Positions 1-5,836 of a stretch of 6,740 nt of DNA are shown here, in pieces (the stretch's first letter is position 1; each line of letters starts with the position of its first letter). The position numbers were made by a program, and so were the translations under genes. Below the pieces are notes generated by a model. That model was given only the letters and a program-made list of their open reading frames with translations. It was not told the origin of the DNA and did not search any database. This stretch comes from Flammeovirgaceae bacterium UBA5008 (GTDB lineage Bacteria > Bacteroidota > Bacteroidia > Cytophagales > Cyclobacteriaceae), in NCBI GenBank assembly GCA_002398365.1, contig DGYK01000001.1:24516-31255 (forward strand). Direction: 5' to 3'.

Positions 1-3000
1 TAAAGATACTTATTTACAATCTGACTAAGTAGAACTCCATCTCTAGAGAATACTTTAGTTGATTTTAAATTTCCAACTCTTGACGAATAATTTTTTATAG
101 CAATCTTCCTTGACACTAAATTATCAGGGCGTTCCTTAAAAAAATCAATCAGCGAAAAATCAAATATCTCAAAATGAAAAACTGAATAGTTCTCAACTTC
201 TCTACTTATATTATTTGTATCTTTTATAGAATTTCTAACTGTTACGAATTCGTAGATAACTCCAGGTCCGGGCATTACCCTTGACAGTGATATGATTTTT
301 GCCAAATCATTATTTAGAGCCTCTTTCAATGTTTTAACTCCTTGATGAGTCTCAGGAAGGTTTTTTGTGTAGTATTTGTCCATTACTATTGGTTTATAGG
401 ATGTTACACCACTTTGACTTCCATCCGATGGTGATTCATATGAGTAAGAAGTCACGAATGCAATTCCTCTTTGAGAATCTTTCGTCTCAATAGACTTGAC
501 TCTAACCCCACCTCCAAATTCCCATCCGGAACCGCCTAATAAGCCTACATTACCGAGAAAGAATCCTGAGTTGATGTAGTGTCCTGAACCATAGTTTATT
601 TTGGGAAAATTGATTGGTGCAACTACTAGCGCATCGTCAGAAACAGACTCTACAATTGTTTCAACAGACCAAGGAACGTAGCCTATTTCCGTAAAATGTG
701 GTGATGTATCTGCATTAAACTCCGTTCTTATTAAACTTAACTTGAGTATTATTCTATCATTAGGCTTAAAGTATGCGTTTTCTTGAACATCTTTTAATTT
801 GAGTGTAGTAGGTGTAAGTGACTCTATCCTAAAGGGTGCTGATTGTCCGAACAATTCCGACTTGAATGAATCTGATTCATATGCAATTTCTGTAATAGAG
901 CCTAGCGAATTGGTAACTTTAGTCAAACTCCACGCATCTACGTCTAATGCAGAAGTAGGTGTAACCATCCTATCAACATTTTCATTTCCTGTGTTTGGAA
1001 AATCTGATTTATAGAATCCCCAAGAGTCGAATTTATCTGCCTCGTAAGGAAAGTTCTTTGCGTATTCAAACTTGGTTGAAGGTAGACTACTGTTTCCAGA
1101 CTTTCCTAGAAAATTAATACCGATCAGGGTCAATTTCCCCATTTTTTGATTAACTAAGCTTTTGTTAGGGAGAGGAACATACAAATTACCATTTTCATCG
1201 AAGCTATTGACTGTCCCAGGGGCTAATGAGTAATCGAAGTCGAAATCAATAATTTTTATAGCTTTATTTTTTATCTCGGAATTGATATCGAATTTATCTA
1301 TTACACTCTTAGGATTATGCCACTGGTATGTTTTTACAACATAATCTTGTATTGTTCCCAACCAAATACTTGTTGTCCATGTATGGTTATATTCGTTGCC
1401 AGCGGATGCTAAATAATCTCCTCCAAGGATTTCATAATCACTTCTCTTTAGAAGATAAATGGAATTTAGTCTCAGTGTTGCAACAGGGTATTTTAACTTT
1501 AAATCAACATCGATTCCTGGCTCAAAAGAAGGATCAATGATTGAAACTGAGTTATTCTCGAAAGAGTTAACTAAAGGTCCACCTGCCACAGCTATACCTT
1601 TCCCATCAGGTCGAATCTCCTTTTCAAATATGGCAACATGTGTCTTGGTTTTTATTGTGTTTAAATAAAACAACTCTTTACTTCCACTTGAAAAACTTTT
1701 GAACTTATTATCAATATCTATTGTATAGCCCTGGGCAGGATTTCTCCAAGAATATTGTCCAGTCCACAATCCGTAATTAAATTCAACCCAATATCCCCAA
1801 TCTTGGTCATCTAATAAACCAATTTCTCCTCGATCAACATAATCAGGACCCGTAACTGCTGTTAAAAGCCAAGTATAGGCATAAGGCGAAGGATTTGTTA
1901 ATGTATTAAAATAATGTTTTCCATGATCATCTACCCAACCTGAATACGTGAACTCATTTTTTTCGTAAACAGGTAAAGAATAATGATATACCACTCCAGA
2001 TTCATTTGTAATTTTAAAACCGCCAATTTTTTTTGACATAGTGCCATTGGCTTCTCGGGTTCTTGATTTAGATTCAATGAAGCCTTTACTTCGTGCAAAT
2101 CCATTTGCAATTTGCTCGTTAGTGAACCAATCTATATTCTTAGATCCAATTAATTTATCATTAATAAGTCCGTTGTTATTATTATTCCCTGTATTAATAG
2201 AATTCAAAAAGTTGTAATCAAAATCACCCTTGGCTTGGGAATAAAAAAACTCATCTGATTGATATAAATATTTGTTGGAAAAATCATTTTCAAATCTAAA
2301 GCCTGCTAATTTTCCAACAACTGATAAAGGGTTATTCACTATCTCATAATTTTCACCATTTTTTCTGTTCCTCCGATACAAATTATCTTGAAAATGAAAG
2401 GGTCTCATTGAACCAGATAACCCTTGAGCAGAAACATTGTACCTGTCATAATCTGGAAATGTACCTCCCCTTACTTTTTCCAAATCAGATTCAGTTATCA
2501 TATTGACATCTGGTAAATCATAGACATCAAATGTTTTTGAATCAAAGTCACTTACACTTAATTGATTTTTCAAGTTATACAAAGTACCATAAGTTAATAC
2601 CTCATCAGTTTCATCTGACCAGTATCTCTCAAAAGTCCTAGAAATGCGAATATTTAAACCTGGTAATATTGGAATATTTCCCCCACCAGTAGTAGACTCT
2701 GATGTAATTTTGCCTGATTTGGAGTTTACAATATCTTTTCTTATTCCACCGATTGGGGTGCTTACACTCAAACCACTTGATGAAATTGAAATACTGGTTG
2801 ACTTAAAACTCATATTACCTGAAAAGCCGTTTTCAGAATCTAGGTTAATTGCCCCTACAGAAGCTGAAGCACTAACTTTACCGTTAGGTGATACGGAGAC
2901 ACTTACTCCAATACTTGTCCTATTCTTCTCATCTAAATTGTTTTTGCTATTTAGATTTAGACCAACATCAACACCAAGTTGAAACCCAACTCCAAAACCC

Positions 3001-3482
3001 TCGTAGGTATCATTTGAAAAAGATAAACCAGCACTTACTGAAGCCCCATTCTGCAGTCCGATCGATAACCCAATCGAACCTGTTTCGCGACTCCCTCCCT
3101 CCCAAAAAGACCTCTTATAACCTTCGATTCCATTATTATCATCAGGATATCCATTAACTAACCTACTAATCGCCCCTGGGTTAAGCGACCACCCCAAACC
3201 GACCCAACTCGCATCCTCATTCGGTTGAATACCAGCATGATACGAAAGTGAGAGAGGATATCCTCCGGCCGGCCCCGGAACCTCTAAAAGCGGTATATTA
3301 TAAGTAAAATCACCAGTGGCTAAATTCACCATATCCGTTGTATCGACCGGCTCAAAGCTGGTAGCTTCTGGAGCGGTGGGGCCGGATGTGAGGGCGTAAG
3401 AAACGGTGGGCGCTACCACGTTACCTACAATGACCAACAAAAGGAAAATGGCAATGGATTTTCGAAGGATTCTCTTTCTCAT
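1..3482 (-). CDS. Giant secreted Rhs/SpvB-like (YD-repeat family type) protein, 3' end beyond window
   Basis: An uninterrupted reading frame of 1160 codons runs off the left edge, so the C-terminus is not visible. The ATG start is supported by an immediately following signal peptide: a basic stretch (MRKRILRKS), a hydrophobic core at about residues 10-24, and a probable cleavage site after SYA (residue 30). Residues 43-111 carry the signature NLATGDFTYNIPLLEVP, then YPLSLSYHAGI, then WVGLGWSLNPGAISR. This is the entry motif of Bacteroidota Rhs-like proteins and resembles the SpvB/TcB N-terminus. Residues about 135-246 are Gly/Ser-rich with alternating polar and hydrophobic residues, suggesting stacked beta strands. 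Further family-like motifs are DSWGFY (819-824), AWSLTKVTNSLGSITEIAYE (850-869) and GGGVRVKSI (990-998). I found no cysteine in my translation and no classical YD repeats; these and any variable C-terminal tip would lie outside the window. It is the third gene after the OmpH-like and lipoprotein genes. Its function (toxin delivery, adhesion or surface polymer) cannot be decided here. Confidence 0.85.
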   Translation of the reverse strand, partial: MRKRILRKSIAIFLLLVIVGNVVAPTVSYALTSGPTAPEATSFEPVDTTDMVNLATGDFTYNIPLLEVPGPAGGYPLSLSYHAGIQPNEDASWVGLGWSLNPGAISRLVNGYPDDNNGIEGYKRSFWEGGSRETGSIGLSIGLQNGASVSAGLSFSNDTYEGFGVGFQLGVDVGLNLNSKNNLDEKNRTSIGVSVSVSPNGKVSASASVGAINLDSENGFSGNMSFKSTSISISSSGLSVSTPIGGIRKDIVNSKSGKITSESTTGGGNIPILPGLNIRISRTFERYWSDETDEVLTYGTLYNLKNQLSVSDFDSKTFDVYDLPDVNMITESDLEKVRGGTFPDYDRYNVSAQGLSGSMRPFHFQDNLYRRNRKNGENYEIVNNPLSVVGKLAGFRFENDFSNKYLYQSDEFFYSQAKGDFDYNFLNSINTGNNNNNGLINDKLIGSKNIDWFTNEQIANGFARSKGFIESKSRTREANGTMSKKIGGFKITNESGVVYHYSLPVYEKNEFTYSGWVDDHGKHYFNTLTNPSPYAYTWLLTAVTGPDYVDRGEIGLLDDQDWGYWVEFNYGLWTGQYSWRNPAQGYTIDIDNKFKSFSSGSKELFYLNTIKTKTHVAIFEKEIRPDGKGIAVAGGPLVNSFENNSVSIIDPSFEPGIDVDLKLKYPVATLRLNSIYLLKRSDYEILGGDYLASAGNEYNHTWTTSIWLGTIQDYVVKTYQWHNPKSVIDKFDINSEIKNKAIKIIDFDFDYSLAPGTVNSFDENGNLYVPLPNKSLVNQKMGKLTLIGINFLGKSGNSSLPSTKFEYAKNFPYEADKFDSWGFYKSDFPNTGNENVDRMVTPTSALDVDAWSLTKVTNSLGSITEIAYESDSFKSELFGQSAPFRIESLTPTTLKLKDVQENAYFKPNDRIILKLSLIRTEFNADTSPHFTEIGYVPWSVETIVESVSDDALVVAPINFPKINYGSGHYINSGFFLGNVGLLGGSGWEFGGGVRVKSIETKDSQRGIAFVTSYSYESPSDGSQSGVTSYKPIVMDKYYTKNLPETHQGVKTLKEALNNDLAKIISLSRVMPGPGVIYEFVTVRNSIKDTNNISREVENYSVFHFEIFDFSLIDFFKERPDNLVSRKIAIKNYSSRVGNLKSTKVFSRDGVLLSQIVNKYL

Positions 3483-3488
3483 CGGGCT

Positions 3489-3552
3489 AATTTGTTAATT
3501 CGGTAATTTGTTAATTCGTTGATTCGGTAATTTGTTGATTCGTTAATTGGTT
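3489..3552. repeat. 8-bp degenerate tandem repeat, 8 units, between lipoprotein gene and giant gene
   Basis: Eight consecutive 8-bp units with consensus RATTYGKT read on the plus strand: AATTTGTT, AATTCGGT, AATTTGTT, AATTCGTT, GATTCGGT, AATTTGTT, GATTCGTT, AATTGGTT. The array fills nearly all of the 60-bp spacer. Its last unit covers the stop codon and final codons (Thr-Asn) of the lipoprotein gene, and its other end lies 6 bp before the start codon of the giant gene. The 8-bp period is not a multiple of three, and the array lies almost entirely outside coding sequence. Unit-number changes would therefore alter spacing rather than reading frame, except at the very end of the lipoprotein gene. 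Confidence 0.85.
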
Positions 3553-4154
3553 TTAGTGAAATCAATGTTTGGTGCTGCGTCTAACTTGTCTTTGTCGAAG
3601 CGGAAGTTTTGGGTTCCAAGGCCAAGACCTAATTCTTTCAGGTTGATTTGCACCCAGTCCGCATCGGCTGTCTCTTTCTTATCAAACACCATTAAAATAT
3701 CAGAGCCGGTGGTCATTCCAAACGTGCGGTTATAAATAAAGTCAGCCAATGGGATGGTGTCCTGTCTGGATGTAGTCATGTTTGTGTACTCTCCCATGCG
3801 GAAGGAAACGGTTTGCAATAGATCACTAAACTGATCGTACGGCATTTGCGTGGGACTCACCGCTTCTTTGCCGTTTTTACTGATGCTGAGGATAAAGTAG
3901 TAATGACCTCCGTATTTTTTGTACCATTTATTTAATGAAGCCGTATCCGGTTGAGCAGAACCTAATTCACGCAACACAAACAAATCTGTAGGTTGATAGG
4001 TTGCTTCAACATTAAACTCACCAACCGTAATGGATTGACGTAAGCCATTGTCTACATCACGAATGTATTTCTTCAACTCTTCCTCCGAAACTTTTTGTTT
4101 CGCGCAAGAGCTGAACGCTACTAACAACGCTATGTTCAACCAACCGTGCTTCAT
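3543..4154 (-). CDS. Putative lipoprotein of unknown family, 203 aa
   Basis: I do not recognise the family. The N-terminus has a short basic start (MKH), a hydrophobic stretch at residues 5-14 and a lipobox-like FSSC with the candidate lipidated cysteine at residue 17, so export and anchoring to a membrane by lipid is likely. It is the only cysteine in the protein. The mature part is mixed alpha/beta in character, with an acidic and basic helix just after the anchor (SEEELKKYIRDVDNGL), an aromatic-rich strand (GGHYYFILSIS, about residues 81-91) and a charged C-terminus. It starts 2 bp after the stop of the OmpH-like gene, which implies translational coupling in one transcript, and it precedes the giant secreted protein by 60 bp. 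A role as an accessory or anchor for that protein is inference from position only. No transmembrane segment is seen after the signal peptide. Confidence 0.8.
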   Translation of the reverse strand: MKHGWLNIALLVAFSSCAKQKVSEEELKKYIRDVDNGLRQSITVGEFNVEATYQPTDLFVLRELGSAQPDTASLNKWYKKYGGHYYFILSISKNGKEAVSPTQMPYDQFSDLLQTVSFRMGEYTNMTTSRQDTIPLADFIYNRTFGMTTGSDILMVFDKKETADADWVQINLKELGLGLGTQNFRFDKDKLDAAPNIDFTKTN

Positions 4155-4156
4155 GC

Positions 4157-4696
4157 CTACTGCCCGCTGTATTTTTTGTTCAAGCCTTCCAACACTTCCT
4201 CGGTTATATCCAATCCATCATCCGCGTAAGCGATATTGCCATAATCGGTTGCGGCCAGAATAATCTTGCAGTTATTTTTTTTACCGTATTCTTTAATATA
4301 GGCATTGATTTCATCCAACACCTTCTTCGTCATCTGGTTGTCCTCCTGCCCTGCTTTTTGATTAATGGCTTTTTGGTAATCAGCAAACTGTTGTTGCTTG
4401 GTTTGAATGAGTTGTTTGGAAAGCTCCCGTTCTTTAGCCGTCATCTTTTGGCTTTCCTTTTCAAATTTCACGATCTCTTGTTGTACTTCGTTCATGAGCG
4501 TGTCAATGTTGGCTTTCCAAGCCGCTGTTTTCTTTTGGTATTCCTGTCGAGCGACTTCCATTCCTTTATATCCATTGACCAGCTTCGCAGAGTCTACATA
4601 AAGAAGTTTTTGTTCTTTCGTCACAAATAGGAGAACAGAGAGTGTGAGAGAAATGAGTGCTAATGCTGTTGGAATCCAAAATGATTTCGAGTTCAT
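4157..4696 (-). CDS. OmpH/Skp-family periplasmic chaperone-like protein, 179 aa
   Basis: Skp/OmpH proteins are periplasmic holdase chaperones that keep outer-membrane and exported proteins soluble. Residues 8-25 form one hydrophobic segment without a clear signal-peptidase site, so this copy may stay anchored in the inner membrane facing the periplasm. Next comes the family's opening strand, LLYVDSAKLVNGYKGM (31-46). A long charged helical region rich in Lys, Glu and Gln follows (about 47-135), matching the coiled-coil 'tentacles'. The ending KIILAATDYGNIAYADDGLD with ITEEVLEGLN (from residue 144) is the usual C-terminal strand and helix of Bacteroidota OmpH proteins. Its length is close to that of E. 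coli Skp (161 aa with signal). It is not next to bamA or lpxD, the common neighbours of housekeeping skp, but heads a cluster with a lipoprotein and a giant secreted protein. This suggests a dedicated paralogue (inference). The leader is A/T-rich, without a strong ribosome binding site. Confidence 0.85.
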   Translation of the reverse strand: MNSKSFWIPTALALISLTLSVLLFVTKEQKLLYVDSAKLVNGYKGMEVARQEYQKKTAAWKANIDTLMNEVQQEIVKFEKESQKMTAKERELSKQLIQTKQQQFADYQKAINQKAGQEDNQMTKKVLDEINAYIKEYGKKNNCKIILAATDYGNIAYADDGLDITEEVLEGLNKKYSGQ

Positions 4697-4741
4697 TCTT
4701 AATTTATTTGTAAAAGTCTATTGAAATAATCGTGCCAGAAA

Positions 4742-4767
4742 TCATAGTGTTAACTATGAGATAGTTA
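4742..4767. promoter_or_regulatory. Overlapping, mutually exclusive inverted repeats upstream of the OmpH-like operon
   Basis: TCATAGT-GTTA-ACTATGA (4742-4759) and TAACTAT-GAG-ATAGTTA (4751-4767) are perfect 7-bp-arm dyads sharing the ACTAT core. They lie 46-71 bp upstream of the OmpH-like start codon. If transcribed they form alternative 5'-leader stems; as DNA they could be adjacent operator half-sites. The dyads are directly visible; the regulatory role is inference. Confidence 0.35.
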
Positions 4768-4823
4768 CGAGTGGACGGGGAGGCCTGATCGCTATTTTTT
4801 CGTTTGGGGCAACGAATGGAAAA

Positions 4824-4835
4824 ACGATATATCGT
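4824..4835. promoter_or_regulatory. 12-bp perfect palindrome ACGATATATCGT
   Basis: This is a gapless 12-bp palindrome in the divergent intergenic region, 127 bp upstream of the OmpH-like start and 184 bp upstream of the response regulator start. Its form suits a dimeric DNA-binding protein, but no specific regulator can be assigned. Short AT-rich palindromes also arise by chance. Confidence 0.25.
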
Positions 4836-4884
4836 AAGTCTGTCTTCTCATAGTCCTTTCTTTGATTCAATGATCGGATAAATT

Positions 4885-4917
4885 TTTGAAAGAAATTTTA
4901 CCAAAATATTAAATGTG
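4885..4917 (+). promoter_or_regulatory. Candidate Bacteroidota-type promoter for the response regulator
   Basis: TTTG (4885-4888) and TAAATGTG (4910-4917) are separated by 21 bp. This matches the Bacteroidota primary-sigma pattern TTG, 17-23 bp, TAnnTTTG with one mismatch in the -7 element. It would give a leader of about 95 nt containing the 4963-4990 hairpin. Such matches are frequent in AT-rich DNA. Confidence 0.25.
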
Positions 4918-4962
4918 AGTATGATGTAATATTTTTAGCAAAATTGAAGATTTTTGAACTTT

Positions 4963-4990
4963 GTCAATACCCAAGAAGTTGGGTATTGAC
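4963..4990 (+). promoter_or_regulatory. Perfect 12-bp-arm hairpin/operator upstream of the response regulator
   Basis: GTCAATACCCAA (4963-4974), loop GAAG (4975-4978), then the exact reverse complement TTGGGTATTGAC (4979-4990). It ends 29 bp before the TTG start of the response regulator. No run of T follows on either strand, so it is not a typical intrinsic terminator. It could be an operator for a dimeric regulator, possibly autoregulation by the adjacent response regulator, or an mRNA leader stem-loop. The structure is certain; its role is inferred. Confidence 0.6.
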
Positions 4991-5019
4991 TTAATCAAAA
5001 AAATTACAAGTACCCTATT

Positions 5020-5664
5020 TTGAAAAAAGTTATCCACATTTTGATCGTAGATGATCATACGATCTTCCGAAAGTCGCTTGTAAGGTTACTCTCTATTTTT
5101 ATAAAAAATCTTCATTTTTATGAAGCTGCCAATGGTGTGGAGGCCATGGAGGTACTGCAACATCATCGGATTGATCTGGCATTGGTTGATATCCAGATGC
5201 CAAAGATGAATGGGATCGATTTTCTTCGCCATGCGAAAGAGGGCTATCCCACCACACGTGTTATCATTTTGACGCAATTTGATGAACCTTCTTTAATCGT
5301 ACACTTAATTAAATTAGGTGCAGACGGATTTCTTCTGAAAGAATGCGATCCGGAAGAATTAGTTCTCGCGATCCGGCAGGTGATGAACGAAGGTCAATAC
5401 TATAATAAACTGGTGGCGGATACTCTCGACTATTCGCTCAGTAAAGGCACCAAATCGTTGGCTAACCTCAACATCACCCCACGCGAATATCAACTGGCCG
5501 AGTTGTTAAAGGATGGATTGAGTAGCAAAGAAATAGCCGCTTCGCTCGGACTCACTCTTGCCACCGTGGAATCGTATCGAAAATCGTTAATGGAAAAAAC
5601 GAACAGCACCAATCTCGCTGAGCTTCTCAAAATACTTTACAACACAGGTATTATGGGAAAGTAG
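5020..5664 (+). CDS. NarL/FixJ-type response regulator, 214 aa, TTG start
   Basis: This is a two-component transcription factor with a phosphorylatable receiver and a LuxR-type DNA-binding domain. The receiver (about 1-122) has the acidic pair D11/D12, phosphoacceptor D57 in LVDIQMPKMNG, T85 in the LTQF strand and K107 in LLKE, so all conserved residues needed for phosphorylation are present. The C-terminal helix-turn-helix (about 150-214) shows ITPREYQLAELLKDGLSSKE followed by IAASLGLTLATVESYRKSLM, a good match to the LuxR/NarL family. The start is TTG at 5020: the in-frame stop TGA at 4987-4989 and the absence of an in-frame ATG between leave little room upstream, and TTG places the KKVIHILIVDD strand as expected. 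No sensor kinase is in the window, so its partner is unknown. It is divergent from the OmpH-like operon and precedes katG by 172 bp, so either is a possible target (inference). Confidence 0.93.
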   Translation: MKKVIHILIVDDHTIFRKSLVRLLSIFIKNLHFYEAANGVEAMEVLQHHRIDLALVDIQMPKMNGIDFLRHAKEGYPTTRVIILTQFDEPSLIVHLIKLGADGFLLKECDPEELVLAIRQVMNEGQYYNKLVADTLDYSLSKGTKSLANLNITPREYQLAELLKDGLSSKEIAASLGLTLATVESYRKSLMEKTNSTNLAELLKILYNTGIMGK

Positions 5665-5749
5665 ACTTACCTCTACTCAAACGCTCTAATGGCGATTTAA
5701 AGTCAATTCAACTTATAGACAACACCAATCACGTGATAAAAACAATCAA

Positions 5750-5781
5750 TTTGATTTATTGTTAAATCAGATGTAATGTTG
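5750..5781 (+). promoter_or_regulatory. katG: Candidate Bacteroidota-type promoter for katG
   Basis: TTTG (5750-5753) and TAATGTTG (5774-5781) are 20 bp apart. This fits the Bacteroidota pattern TTG, 17-23 bp, TAnnTTTG with one mismatch in the -7 element. It implies a leader of about 50 nt before katG that would include the palindrome at 5810-5824. Support is by motif only. Confidence 0.3.
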
Positions 5782-5809
5782 AACTTCATTTTGTTAAACA
5801 GAAACGAAT

Positions 5810-5824
5810 TCAGAATTATTCTAA
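5810..5824. promoter_or_regulatory. PerR/Fur-family-like box upstream of katG
   Basis: TCAGAATTATTCTAA is a 7-1-7 interrupted palindrome with 6 of 7 arm positions paired. Compared with the classical PerR box TTATAATnATTATAA it matches 11 of 14 arm positions. It ends 12 bp before the katG start, a position where a bound repressor would block expression. PerR control of catalase genes is established in other bacteria; control here is inference, and an OxyR-type system is the alternative. Confidence 0.35.
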
Positions 5825-5836
5825 ATCAATTTACCT

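Larger units (their letters stand above)
4697..5019. other. Divergent intergenic region with clustered inverted repeats
   Basis: This 323-bp stretch separates the minus-strand OmpH-like operon from the plus-strand response regulator gene, and I see no gene in it. It should hold promoters for both directions. It contains five inverted repeats: TCATAGT/ACTATGA (4742-4759), TAACTAT/ATAGTTA (4751-4767, sharing bases with the first so the two stems exclude each other), TTCGTT/AACGAA (4799-4816), the 12-bp palindrome ACGATATATCGT (4824-4835) and a 12-bp-arm hairpin at 4963-4990. A third copy of TCATAGT occurs at 4848-4854. I could not find a convincing Bacteroidota-type promoter facing the OmpH-like gene. 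Confidence 0.7.

Noticed and set aside
799..3157. Several plus-strand reading frames of 69-112 codons
   Set aside because: They lie opposite the continuous 1160-codon minus-strand gene, which has a signal peptide and family motifs. Their translations show low complexity and no recognisable domains, so they are shadows.
1..3482. Calling the giant gene a polymorphic toxin
   Set aside because: The C-terminal region, where a toxin domain and any immunity gene would be, is outside the window, so only the Rhs/SpvB-like N-terminal part can be claimed.
3489..3552. CRISPR array or insertion-sequence end
   Set aside because: The units are only 8 bp and directly adjacent, with no spacers, and no transposase gene is nearby.
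4048..4630. Plus-strand frames opposite the OmpH-like and lipoprotein genes
   Set aside because: They overlap well-supported minus-strand genes, and their translations show no coherent domain.
4799..4816. TTCGTT/AACGAA hairpin as a terminator
   Set aside because: The stem is only 6 bp. The T-run precedes it on the plus strand, and on the minus strand it is followed by A residues, so neither orientation gives a terminator.
4963..4990. Intrinsic transcription terminator
   Set aside because: The hairpin is strong but is not followed by a run of T on either strand, and it lies upstream of a gene rather than after one.
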